In this document: piece by piece, positions 11,701 to 24,959 of the stretch | How positions within the stretch are numbered: the stretch's first letter is position 1 | Layout: each line of letters starts with the position of its first letter | Assembly: GCF_000143415.4 (NCBI RefSeq) | Contig: NW_003314322.1 | Coordinates: forward strand, 859,798-923,797 | Length of the DNA: 64,000 nt | Direction: 5' to 3' | From: Selaginella moellendorffii | Taxonomy: Eukaryota > Streptophyta > Lycopodiopsida > Selaginellales > Selaginellaceae | Position numbers and translations under genes: made by a program | Notes under the pieces: generated by a model | The model's input: only the letters and a program-made list of their open reading frames with translations | The model's database searches: none | What the model was told of the DNA's origin: nothing

Positions 11701-12780
11701 CTTGCATTAGCATTGCATGATAGAGATCGAGGCCCGGGCTTGAGTTTCAATGCTGTCGATGGACAGCGATTGCACACGAGTTGCAAGCTGGGCGAGAAAA
11801 ATCGCCCCATTTGGTCTTGCATGGCATCTTGTTTAGAGGCTTAGTGGGCGTTTAGGTGGCTAATTTGTTTTGTCAAATAAAGAAATACACTTTGGTTTTT
11901 ATATGATTTTAAATTCTTTTGAAATATGTTCATGTGACCCACACTAAAATTTCAATAATCTTGATCTTGTGCGCTTGTAGGAATAAAAAATTTCCGTTAG
12001 CAACAAAAACACGGTGCTGACTTTTGGTTAGATCTATCAGGGCGGACCAGCATTAATTTCCAGATAAACGGAAATAGGAAATATATATATAATTTATTAA
12101 TATAAAAAAGAAAGAGGCCACCAAACTCCCACTGTTAGTTTTTCTTTTTTGCTTACAACAAAGAGACAGAAGCCGGAATTGCCCACCACTTCATTCATTC
12201 ATTCATCCATTTCATCCCATTCATTCTCTCCTCTTCGAGGCTCACACACAAACTCTTACATGAACATAAAGTCACCTAATACTTTGCATGCCAATGCCAG
12301 GGCAAGCCACATCGCCAGTCGCTATTGCAAGACGAATATCCACACGCGATGCCTTCCAAATCATAGAAGAACACGGATCAAAGCCAGTGTTAAGAACAAA
12401 GCGCGAGATTATATTGAAAAGTTGGCCGTGCTGACAATCCCGTGTCGACCGGGGCTTGTTGGAGGGGCACACGACACACAAACTTTAATAAACTTGAAGC
12501 TCACAAACACGCACACACAAGGCCAGTCTTTGAGTCTCCTTCGCTGCAGTGCGCGGGGGTCAAAGTTCTGTAAGAGCGAGCGATCAAGATCAAGCTGGGG
12601 GATTTCCATTCTTATCGCCCTTCTCGCTCGTCTTGTTCCCTCTCGCTTGCTCGAAGCACCCGCGACAAGAGAGCCAGAGCTTCTTCGAGTGGGGCTCTCG
12701 CGTTATTCTTCCTGCCTGACACGAGAATGTGCTTGCCCGCTTAGCAAGACCTGTGTAGCTCTCCGAAAGCGTGGAAAGAG
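8746..12780. other. Large intergenic region
   Basis: About 4 kb between the receptor kinase and the WRKY promoter. I find no convincing gene. Seen here are a W-box cluster (listed separately), three palindromic CACGTG G-box cores (10451, 10915, 11333), a TATA-like TCTATAAATT near 10102, and a short degenerate stretch of CCCTAAA-like telobox units around 11363-11408. A 212-codon open frame at 12149-12787 has no domain and an unlikely composition. A non-coding transcript starting near 10.1 kb is possible but unsupported. Confidence 0.5.
9298..9806. promoter_or_regulatory. W-box cluster (seven TTGAC[C/T] sites)
   Basis: Seven exact W-box cores TTGAC[C/T] lie within 510 bp, on both strands: 9298 (-), 9338 (+), 9348 (+), 9596 (+), 9758 (-), 9784 (+) and 9801 (-). 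W-boxes are the standard binding sites of WRKY factors. By base frequency about one half-site would be expected in this length. The cluster lies between a receptor kinase and a WRKY gene, so it could serve either or an unannotated transcript. Function is inferred from motif density only. Confidence 0.5.
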
Positions 12781-12807
12781 TTTCTAGAATCTCACCGAGA
12801 CCGACTG

Positions 12808-12912
12808 TTGACCGGCAGATTTCTTCCCATTCTTTTTTCTCTCCCGACCGTAGAGTTTGGCTCCTCTCCTAGAGCCGGGTCCTCCCACGGAGTACTCATC
12901 AGCCTATAAAAT
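12808..12912 (+). promoter_or_regulatory. Probable WRKY core promoter: W-box plus TATA box
   Basis: A clear TATA box (TATAAAATA, about 12904-12912) is followed by a CT/GA-rich leader. A W-box core TTGACC lies about 96 bp upstream at 12808-12813. If this TATA box serves the WRKY gene starting at 13924, the 5' leader is roughly 1 kb long and contains several short upstream open frames. A W-box at this distance suggests autoregulation. The transcription start is inferred. Confidence 0.5.
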
Positions 12913-12929
12913 AAAAGAGAGAGAGGGAG

Positions 12930-13923
12930 AGGGACTGTGTTAGAAGAAGAAGAAGAAGAAGAAGCCAAGAGGCTGATAAACGCGCCCCGTTTGTCAACAT
13001 ACCATCATTTTCGTTCTCTCTCTCTTTCTTCTTCGTCCCTGCGGTGCTGCTGCTGCTGCTGCTTGCTCGAAGTACCAGCTGCCGATGCCACTGCGCACAT
13101 TCCCCCACACGCTTCAAACTCTGGCTTGATCTCTCCCTTCCCGGCTTCAAGCTATTTTCCTTTCGAGCTGATACATCATATATCTATCCATCGCCTTGTG
13201 CTCTCCTCCGAGAGCTTTCCAATCCTCCTCGGACTCTCTCTAAATCTCTCCACCTGTGCTTGAGTGACTCACTCGGATGTTTCTAACTTGGTCGGAGCGT
13301 GTGAACGAAGATCTATCCGGATAACTTTAGCTGCAAGCCTTGTTTGACCAGACGTGTTCTCTGGTGAATTTGCACTCTGGAGCTTTGGCAGCAGCAGCAC
13401 CCCAGTAGTAGTAGCAGCATCAAGGTTCCATTTTCTATCCCACCTCTCTCTTTCTTTTCTATAGCAGTCTTTCACGAAGCTCGAGCAAAGCGTGTTCCTG
13501 AATGCGTGCCCGCCGCTGTAAAAGAATTGCCCGGGTTCTCACTGTAGACTGGACACGCTTCCTGTTTCCTTCCCGTTGTTTCTTCGCTCTCTTGGTTTTC
13601 ATTGTCACTGAGGCGCCTGCTTGATCTCCTCTCACTCCACTTCGCAAATTCCAGTGCCTTTTCCAGGATCCAGCACCAGTGTTGACTAAGTCTTGCAGTC
13701 TCGATCATGCTCGTGGCTTCTAGAGCCGAGCGCTCGTGTGCAGTGTAAGAGAGTCTCGCTTCTCTGTAGCTCAGGAGGAAGCTTTCGGCTATCGACGTCC
13801 GTGCAGCATCAGGTCTCTCCTCTTGGTCGGTTCTCGCGCTGTTTGGAACAAGTCGGGCCGCTCGAGAGCGAGAAATTGTGCGATCGAAGAGTACACATGA
13901 AAGCTTCGAAGGCGTTCGTCTAA
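12930..13923 (+). other. Putative long 5' leader of the WRKY gene
   Basis: This stretch is rich in CT tracts, with GAAGAA and TGCTGC microsatellite-like runs. It has several upstream ATGs with short frames (for example 12937-13263 and 13693-13923, the last ending directly before the WRKY ATG). No domain is encoded. It is best read as a transcribed leader with upstream ORFs, possibly containing an unrecognised leader intron. Confidence 0.4.
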
Positions 13924-14083
13924 ATGTCCAGTCTGATGCTCTCCGAGTCGACGCAGCAGCACTTGTCCTCGGCCTGGAATCCCGTCGGCAGTAGCATGCT
14001 ATGCAAGCCAGAGACATTCTCCGCGAGCTTTCACGACCCCTTTGATCAGTCTTCCTTCTTCTCTTCGTCATCGTCTTCCCTCG

Positions 14084-14114
<31 letters not shown>

Positions 14115-16001
14115 CGACTTTTTGCTTCCATCGCCTCGTCTCATCAGGTATGCTCATCACCTGTGGAGCAATTCGGGATCGCCCAAGGCGCTGGAGCTGA
14201 AGAATCCGGAGATTTTGCGAAAGACCTCGTCGCCATCGTCCTCCACTTCGCAGATCACTAACGAGGCCATGGAGGGCCGCATCCCCAAGCAAGAACTCTC
14301 GGAGAGCGAGCTCGACGCGATCCTTCGAACGCTCTCCCACCAGCAGCAGCAAAGTCACGCTTCAACTGTTGCTTCTTCCGGAATTCCATTCCACGAGTTG
14401 GCCGATCCCGACCACCACCACCACCACCACAGTCAACAAGCTCCTCCCTCCTCGTCTGGATTGCAAACTCAAACCGCTGCCACGGCTGGATCTCTCTGGA
14501 ACTTCCCCGAGCAGGATCCATTCAGCTCGTCACCGCCGGATCACCACCCATTCGCCTTCCACGCCGCGACCAACAGCGATCACAAAGACTCCAGCCAGTT
14601 CTCGTGGAGCTTCTCTGATCAACAGCAAGCGCCGCGCGATCGCCAGCAGCAGCAGCAGCAGCAGCAACAATGGTTCTCGCAGCTCCAATCTTTTGGAAAT
14701 CCTGCCGATGATCCAGCTCCACCTCTCTACTTCCAGACACAGCCACAGCAGCAGCACATGCCCGGTCAAGGCATCCTCGGCGCGCCACCGTTATTCATCC
14801 CGGATCACCTGGAATTCGAGGAGAAGCCCATTCTCGGCAGCGGCGCGGCTGCCACAGGCCTACCTGGAACACCGAATTCTTCCACATCCTCGTCGCTCAG
14901 TGACGGGCCCGACGATCAAGACGCCAGAACTGCCGCCGCTGCCGCCGCTCCTGCGAGCCCGTCATTGGGATCCGGAGCGCCAAATGTCGCTGTTGGGAGC
15001 TCCAAGCGCAAGATGCCGCACGATGGATCCGGCGATGGCGGTGATCCAGACGCGAAACCCTCGCCCGGTGGTGGAGACAAGAAGACGTGAGTTTCTTTCG
15101 TAAGGTTCTTTCTTTCATTTCTTTCGCTGATCGATCGAGACTTTGATGCTTGCAGCAGCGCCAAGCCGCGCAAGAAAGGCCAGAAGAGGATCCGCGAGCC
15201 GCGCTATGCGATCCAGACGCGCAGCGAGGTGGATATCATGGACGATGGCTACCGGTGGAGGAAGTATGGGCAGAAGGCCGTCAAGAACAGCCCTCATCCC
15301 AGGTAAGCTCCTCTCTCCTCTCGAGTCATTCTTGCATTCGATCGATAGCAGTTTTGACAATATCGTCGTGAGCGCGAGAGATTTTGGCTGATCCATCCAG
15401 GTTTTCGTTGCATCTAGGATCTAGATTTTTTTTTCCTGTAGACTCTTTGCTCTTTTTTGGTCGAGCTCTAGCGTAGAATATTTACTTCTTTTCGAGCTGT
15501 AATGGATGATCTTTCCACAGGAGCTACTATCGGTGTACCAACACGAAGTGCCCCGTGAAGAAGCGCGTGGAGCGTTCTTCCGAGGACCAAGGACTGGTGA
15601 TCACAACTTATGAAGGGATCCACAACCATCATAGCCCTGCCGTGCTGCGCAGCTCCGCCGAAGCTGCTCAGTATGCAGAGCGATCGTTTGCTGGTTACTC
15701 GCTCTACTCGGCTGGATTGCTCCATCACCACCTCAACTTTGCGGCTCCGCCGCCACCACTGCCGCCGCATAACTTCTCCACCGCCTCCTCCGCCAGGACC
15801 AACTTCGATCTCACAATGCAGCTCTCGAGAAATTCCAGCCAGCAGCAGCAGATGTATCGACCGGATCAACTGGAGCACCATCACCACCTCCAGCTCCAAC
15901 ACGCTCAAGAACAGCACGAAAACGTTGCGAGTGGCAGGGTGGCGGACGAGGGCCTCCTCGAGGACATGGTTCCAACGAGCTCACGAACGAGGAACTTATG
16001 A
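13924..16001 (+). CDS. WRKY transcription factor, group IIc
   Basis: Three exons (13924-15086, 15156-15302, 15521-16001) give 596 aa. Exon 1 encodes a long low-complexity N-terminus with polyGln, polyHis and Ser runs, ending in a basic [11 protein letters not shown] segment. One WRKY domain follows: WRKYGQK starts at W422. The zinc finger is C-X4-C-X23-H-X1-H (CTNTKC ... HNH), which places it in group II. The [20 protein letters not shown] context and the intron inside PR|SYY fit group IIc. The C-terminus is rich in His, Gln and Pro. It is nuclear and binds W-boxes; W-boxes occur upstream of its TATA box and in both flanks. A single domain and 596 aa is long for group IIc, owing to the repeats in exon 1. 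The acceptor of exon 2 could instead be 3 nt downstream. Confidence 0.94.
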
Positions 16002-18464
16002 TATATTCGATTCGCGATCGAGATCATCGTGGGACCAAGTTCAATCGGAGCCGAGAGCTCTATCGCTCTGATCATCAAATCACTGACACAAAAGCTGATC
16101 AATGCGGAAAACATCACCGAATAACTTTTGGGAGGATCGTTTTCGCTCGATGCTGACTCGAAACGATTTTGCGGACAGATCTCTCATGTGCATTACAATG
16201 AAAATGGATCGACCCTATCTCAGTGTACGGGAGTTTACGTGTGCATGGATAGGTATGTTCTCACAACCTCCAGTAGAAGTTCATACACCCAATCCATGAT
16301 GATTCCCGGATGTACGAAGATTATTCCCGGCTAGAGATTCCCCGCTCCACTAGCCCAACATGCATGCATGTGGTACGGCCGCGGCTATCCAGGAAACATC
16401 GAATAAACAAAAGAAAGGAAGTTGGCAAAACACACACAGTTGAAGAGTTTCTATCGTTCTCCATTGGAAGAATCGATACATACGATCAAAGGTTTATAGA
16501 TACAGATCAAAGGTTTGTAGGTGTTTGACTGGATCATCAAAAATCTCCTGCCTGGTCGGGAATGATCTTGTCCCATTTGTTCTTCAAAAATATGCGATCG
16601 AGTGGAGAAAATAAGAATGGAAAGGGAATCCCCGCAAGACTGGCATTTCTTTTAAAGAGCCGATCTTGTTCTTGCGGCCGGTCAATTCTTTTTCTGGACC
16701 AACGAGCGCGCGAAGCTCTCGTTGGCCAGTCAGTCAACCGTGGTCAATGGAAGCGTTGACGAGCTGCTGACGAGCCGGTGGCGTCACCGCTGGGCACTAG
16801 TGTGAATGGAGCGATTTGGATTGTGGGCTGTGAGTGCGCTGCTCCCGCGCGAGAGCTCTTTGGCGGTGCTTTGGCTTGCTTTGACTGATCGAGCGCATTG
16901 ACCGGCTAACGAACCCAGCGCGGTGCCACCGTAAGCATGAATCATCATCGCCGCGCTGCCGCGAGAGAGAGAGAAAGAAAGAATCAAAACAATGTCCAAG
17001 AGCTCTTTTTAAGTTGCCAGATAGAACTCACCTGGGAAGGAAGAGCTCGGAAACTTCTACACATGTTGTCAGTCCGTGATCCTGCCAGAAGAAACAAGAA
17101 AAAAAAGAAAAGATGTTATATCCTATTAGCTCGCTCTCGAGGATGGAACAATATACTCACCGGCTTAACAGTGCTCGACGAAATCATTGCGGAAGAAAAA
17201 AGGATGGCGCACTCCTGTTTTTTGCAGTGGTTGTGTTGCTTGTTCTCTCGCTTGCTCTCGTTCTAGACCCGTCCGTGACCGAATCCGGGGCCAGCTTTTT
17301 TAAGAAAAGCAAGCCAGCTGCATGAAGAGGCATGGTACGTCGGGAGCAATAGAAAGGAAAAAAAAAAAAAACGGGGAAGAAAGAGTGTACCTATTAGCGG
17401 TACAATCCGTCGGTTGGATTCCCCATCTTTGCAGAGATTCGAAGCAGCCGAAGTCGAACGTTTGTGCTGCTGGCTTTTCTATTTTATTACTTTCTTGCGG
17501 CCAAGGCTGTTCCATCATCATGCCCCGCTTTTGAGAGGATTTTGGAATCCTTCGCGCTGATCAACGTTTACTTGTCAATGGCCTCTCCAAAAGAAGTTGA
17601 GAATCAAATCGCAAACAAAAGCTTTCTTTCCTCCCCTTTTTCTTTTTGTTGGTACCTCGAGCGAAAGCTGTTGCAAGCACCTTCACCTCGTTTCCTTGAA
17701 GCTGCTTCCTCCTGCAAGTGGCCTTATTGTGCTGTAATCGGAGAACCAAGTGAGTCTTCCTTAAAGTAGTCATGCAGCTTCATCTGTTTTTGTCAATTTC
17801 CCTGTTGGAGTCGTAAAGGCTGGCTGGCGCTGCACAAAACGTGGTCGCTCGATATCAAGATATCTCGATAATCAAAGAAACTTCTTTTACCAGAATTTGA
17901 GACTCTGAAGCTCCCTCCAAGCATCCATCTCCATGACCGTGACCAGTGGATGCATCGTCGATTTGACGACTTTTAGAACGCTTGAAAAGCTGGGAGGGAA
18001 AAAGTGTTAGGAAGTATTATTCTTGAAACGTAATGTCACCGTCCAGCGTTCTCCAAAAGCTGCTGAGAGCCCGTCGTCTAGGCAACGTCGTTGTCTTGTT
18101 GCGTTCTAAAAGTCTGAACATATAAAGTTAAGTGTTGAAAGCACACACAAACCACGATTGCAACTTTCTCCTGGCTGGAAGAACACGATTTAATCAATCT
18201 CTGAGCTAGCTTACCGACTTTACAGGGACGATACATATGTATGAAGATGAGGCCTTCCTTTACACTGTGAAGACAAGGGGGAAAGAAAATCCATACTCAT
18301 ACGTCGAGTGGTAGTAAATTGGCGAGCATATCCGGCTGTCTATTCGATTTATATCACTGTTAGAAGCAACACAAATTTTCTTACACAACGCTATGATGAG
18401 TTTCTTGATGCAACGGCGGCCCTGGATACACAAGAAATAGAATGAAACTGCTTTCTTACTTTGG
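16002..18464. other. Intergenic region after WRKY gene
   Basis: About 2.4 kb between the 3' end of WRKY and the 3' end of a minus-strand kinase. There are only short, domain-free open frames on both strands, A-rich tracts near 17095 and 17360, and the W-box group listed at 16680-16903. I see no gene or RNA. Confidence 0.5.
16680..16903. promoter_or_regulatory. W-box cluster downstream of WRKY gene
   Basis: Five W-box cores TTGAC[C/T] occur in 224 bp: 16680 (-), 16732 (-), 16742 (-), 16881 (+) and 16898 (+). The cluster begins about 680 bp after the WRKY stop codon. It resembles the cluster at 9.3-9.8 kb on the other side of the gene. A regulatory role is inferred from motif density alone. 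Confidence 0.45.
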
Positions 18465-20160
18465 CTATTGCAGAGTTTTGATGTTGGCTTTCAAAGCTGG
18501 TGATTGTGTTGTCGGAGATTTTAGCAAACTAGAAACGCAGCGCGGGGAGCTCACCGATCTCTTGGGAGTTCCCATACGTCTTTGTCTCACAAGAGGGATC
18601 AGTGATTGGACAACGTCTGTGATAAGAGGCCTATAGTCCGGCTCCGGTTGAACACACATTGCAGCGATTGCAGCAACCTGCACGACAAATTAAGCTATAT
18701 GCTGCCACTACGTTTTACTTACTTGGACGAGCTCTTTCATGTTGTATTGACTCCTAAGATATGGATCCACCATTTGCGCCAGCTTTTCTCTATCAGTGAG
18801 CCGTGGAAGAGCCTGCACTATTTAGTTAGTTGAGAAACATAATGTATGGTGGGAGCAGCTCACCCAATTAACGAGCACGTTTTGTCCCGGAGGGCGCTTC
18901 GCATCGACTGGAAGCCTCCCAGTTATGAGCTCCAAGAGAACAATCCCATAACTGTATACGTCGGACTTTGTTGTCAAGTGGCCTGTCATGGCGTACCTGC
19001 AACCATATCAAAGGCAATCAAGTTGTTACAACTTGCACCAAGATTTGAATCTGGATTCTGGTAACACTTACTCGGGTGCGAGATAGCCCTGAGTTCCAAG
19101 AACTCGTGTAGAAGGTTGGCCCGCAATTTTATCAGCCCCGGTCTTTGCGAGGCCAAAATCAGCCAGCACGACATCGTTGTGTTCATCCAGAAGAATATTG
19201 CTGCTCTTGAAGTCACGGTGGATGATTGGAGGAATGACATACTCGTGTAGGTATTCCAGTCCCTTGGCAGCATCAAATGCTACTAGGATTCGTGTTCCCC
19301 AGTCTAAAGTGCTTTTTCCTTTTAAAGTTCGACATGTCAAGGATGATAGGACTGTTAAAAGCATTCACCTTTGGAATGCAGATGTTCCTGAAGGCTTCCA
19401 TTTGCCATGTAGCTATAAACGAGCAGCCTGTAGTCCTTGTCTGCACAGTATCCTATTAAATCCAGCAAGTATGGAGAATGGAGACGAGTAAGCATATCCA
19501 CCTGTGTTTCAGTAGAAGTCAGTTTGAAGAACAGTTCAGGACAGCTTACCTCGACCCTGAATTCTCGTTCGCCTTGTTTGCCTTGCCTGTCCATGAGCTT
19601 TACTGCAGCAAGTCTGCCGTCCGGTAAAACCCCGCGATAGACCAGTCCAAAACCGCCATGGCCAATTTTGTTTAACGGGCTGAAGTTGTTGGTTGCAGAC
19701 TGGAGCTGCTTGTAGGTGAAAACTTGTGCTTTCGACACCTCTTCTCGTTCGCTGCGAATGTAAGTGTCCATACTGTTTTTGCTTCCCTCTGAAATCACAA
19801 AAGCCCATCAAAAACCCATCACAAAAGAACAAATATGGAAAAATACTACACCAAATGGCAACAAGAATGAAGAAAACTTTGAGCAGAAACAGAGCAAGGG
19901 AAAAATACTAAGAATGAGAACTTACTTGCACTGAAAGTTCTTCTCGTCTTCAATTTGTGCCTCATGTAGAAGAAGTAAGCGAACGCTAGGAGAAGAACAA
20001 AGAGGGCCAGGGACGAAGTGATAATGGAGATGATTATCGCAATGCTGGTCCTGTTGCTGCTGCTATCGCCCGCATCACTTGTGCCATTACTAGGAGCTAT
20101 CCCCGTCGCGGATTCAATGTCTGTCGAAGAGTTCTGGAGGAGAATCCTCCTGTTCACCAT
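18465..20160 (-). CDS. Membrane-anchored receptor-like cytoplasmic kinase
   Basis: Seven exons on the minus strand (20160-19926, 19788-19550, 19501-19369, 19318-19072, 18996-18864, 18812-18723, 18677-18465) give 429 aa. A short Ser/Thr-rich N-terminus is followed by one membrane helix (residues about 39-65) and then a Ser/Thr kinase. Visible motifs: Gly loop [11 protein letters not shown], Lys in AAVKLM, active HRDFKSSN loop, DFGLA, and [20 protein letters not shown]. All catalytic residues are intact. The closest family I recognise is Arabidopsis At3g58690 (FTYKQLHSAT ... [11 protein letters not shown]; ... VVQSLVPLVR). There is no ectodomain, so it probably relays signals from another receptor. 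The exon 1 start is the only in-frame ATG before the helix. Confidence 0.92.
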
Positions 20161-20802
20161 TGTCTTTCCTCTTGCTCTCTGCTTCTTTTCCTTCTTTGTT
20201 GGTTTTCGTTCTTCAACAATGTAGATAGCCTGGTTAACCAAACCTTTTAGCCATAGCAAGGTAATTCAACTAGTAACAGCTTGAACAAGGCAGAGGAAAA
20301 CTAAAACGAAAACAGATGGACACAGGAAAAAGAACTCAACTCGAACAGCATTTTTATTCTCACAGGAGCAGGAGCAGCAGGACCAGAGTATCAGGCCTTT
20401 AGTCATCGAAAGATTTGTTTGTAATGCAGCGGACTCAGGAGAAAGAGGAAGCTAGGACCCCTACCTAAGCAAGACTCCAAACATCCAGGTGAAGGTACAA
20501 AATGCCAGTACCTCATTGAATTCAGAAGGATCAGGTTAAAAAAAAAGTCTGGAAATTCAGGAACAGTAACAGTGCCTGCACGAGGACAAGGCGGAACGCA
20601 AAAATCATAAGAACCGCCAACAATCAATCAAACAAACAAACCTTATCGACGAGCGAGCAGGTCCCGACACGGCTTAACAGTGACTGGCCAGCGGCTGCCA
20701 CGAGTAGCCGTTGATTGACACCGTCCAACGGCTATCGCGCTGCTCTTCACCGTCGGATACCGTCAACTTGGATGTCCCAATCCTCGACTTAATGGGAAAA
20801 TG

Positions 20803-22550
20803 TCAATGCTCGTCACTGTATCTCCGCATCGTGGCCATGCTCTGCCACTGCTTCCAAGCATCCCGTAAGTTTGCAAACTCCAAGTCATCAATCCGGTTGA
20901 GTTCCAGTGACTCTAGCCACTGAGACCAAGGTGCCTCCTCTTCGTTCATAGATGAAGAGATCACCGGAGCTAGCTTCTCAAGCCAGAACGAGTTCATCCG
21001 CTCTGCGATTTGACTTGACACCTGTATTCCCAGTTTGGAGAAGAAATATCCGCCAGTTCCCCCCTTAGCACGAGTGTAACCTCCTCTGAACGGGAAAAAG
21101 GAGTTACCGGACAGTACGAGCCCGTGTGGTGGTGCAAGCGGTAACACAACTCTTGCATGCCGGCACGTAGAAACTGGAATGGCGTCCTCTGGCAGGACAT
21201 GTCGAAAGACAGCAATGGCAGTCCCGACCATTTTCCGAATCTGAAAGAAAATCATGGAAGTTAAGTCATCGAACGTCCGGAGAGCATTTTTACCTGGTGG
21301 ACCATGAATGATTCGCCTGTAACTCTTATACGTACAACCGACGAAGGACAATTGAGCTTTTCAGGTCCTTCGCAAGTGCATTTCGCAACGTTTCTGAAGT
21401 GCGAGGCTTTTACAGGATCTTTGCCTTCTTCCGATTCATCTAGCCAGTAAGCCCGTCGACCCGCACCCCGTTCCTCTCCTATGTCAGCAGCTGGGTTGTC
21501 CTGCTCGTCGTGTGTATCCTTGAAAGAAGGTTCCTCGTCTTTTGATGATTCTTCGTCGGCAATTAAGTTTCTAGACGGAGAATATGTCCCTCGCCTCTGG
21601 GATTTTCTGTAGAGGCGCCTGACAGTGTAATTGTGAAACGCGTGCCTGCCCTGATCAGAAAAAATGCACTTGGCCATGAGAAAACAACACAAAAATAAAA
21701 AGAACCTCTAGAGATTTCAACGTACGCCTAAAATACTGAATCCGCTGGTCGACATCTTCACTGGATGACTCGTTATTTATGCCAATGCAGGCAGCAGGAA
21801 AGTAGTAATCATATGTTCTGGAGTAGCAGGACCTTCTGGCATCAAAGGATCTGTAAACAGAAAGCCACACCAATGTATAAAATGCAAGAGCAAAATCTTT
21901 TCTACGAACTTGGTAACAGGAACAACTCCAAATATTGATATGTTCGCCGGGAGGTAGGCATTGAAAGCGTCGGCAATCTTAATGCCGTCAACGTCATTCA
22001 GCCACGAATTCACAGCAACCTCGAGCTTCATGGTGACCACAGTGCATAAAGAATGGACCTGCGCTACATCAATCATAAAAGAAAAAGTTCCCAAGATTGC
22101 CAACGAGATACTTACGCCTTTGTCTGTCCTGCTGCTTCTCTTCCACCTGACTTTGTCAAGGTGTCTGTAGTTTTCCTCGGAAATCCCCCCAGCTTTGTAT
22201 ATTGCTTCTTCGAGCTCGTTTTCAACAGCTATAGAAGAGATGAGTAATGTGGAGGAAGAGATAAAATAAACTTACAATGGGTACCGGCGACTCCTCGCTG
22301 GATCTGCAAGCCTGTTCACGCAAGTAACACATTGAAAGAAACAGCCAACACGGTACCTTTGTAATCCGTTCCCACATATCCCACCCAGATCGCCACATTC
22401 TTCTTGAATCGCAGCACCTCATCCACAGCGGCGAGCTTGCAAACCGCGGCGCCAGATTCCGCGCCACGCCCTGCGAGAGACTCGCCCTAGCTCATCCTGC
22501 CCTAGCTCAATCAAGCACGGCATACCTCCCAATACGCAAATAGGTACCAT
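20803..22550 (-). CDS. tRNA pseudouridine synthase, TruA/PUS1 family
   Basis: Eight exons on the minus strand (22550-22526, 22470-22357, 22311-22276, 22228-22116, 22058-21910, 21850-21706, 21650-21294, 21240-20803) give 458 aa. The core resembles eukaryotic TruA/PUS1-type enzymes, which isomerise uridine to pseudouridine in tRNA. Seen: VAIWVGYVGTDYKG; the catalytic Asp94 in SSRTDKGVHS (split by an intron after the Gly codon); SFDARRSCYSRTYDYYFP; and VRRLY ... VRIRVTGESFMVHQVKM. An acidic insertion of about 60 residues precedes the last conserved block. Exon 1 is only 25 nt (ATG plus eight residues). I inferred it because the next exon has no ATG downstream of an in-frame stop, so the start is the weakest part of the model. 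The start is 135 bp from the 3' end of the MAP kinase gene. Confidence 0.88.
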
Positions 22551-22684
22551 GGCCAGGTTTTAGGGCTTTCCCGCCCAGCGTTTAAAATTTAATTAAACAG
22601 AGATTAGTTAACAATGTTGCTTTGTCGTGTGAGAAAAATCTTGGATGTAACAAAAGGAAAAAATATAAAGAATGTTGGACGAAC

Positions 22685-24959
<2,275 letters not shown>

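Noticed and set aside
12149-12787. 212-aa frame upstream of the WRKY promoter
   Set aside because: No domain, irregular composition, and it ends within the promoter with the W-box. Judged to be chance.
19355-19798. Single continuous ORF across RLCK introns as an alternative gene
   Set aside because: It reads through an intron (19549-19502) that breaks the conserved kinase sequence. The spliced model restores it.
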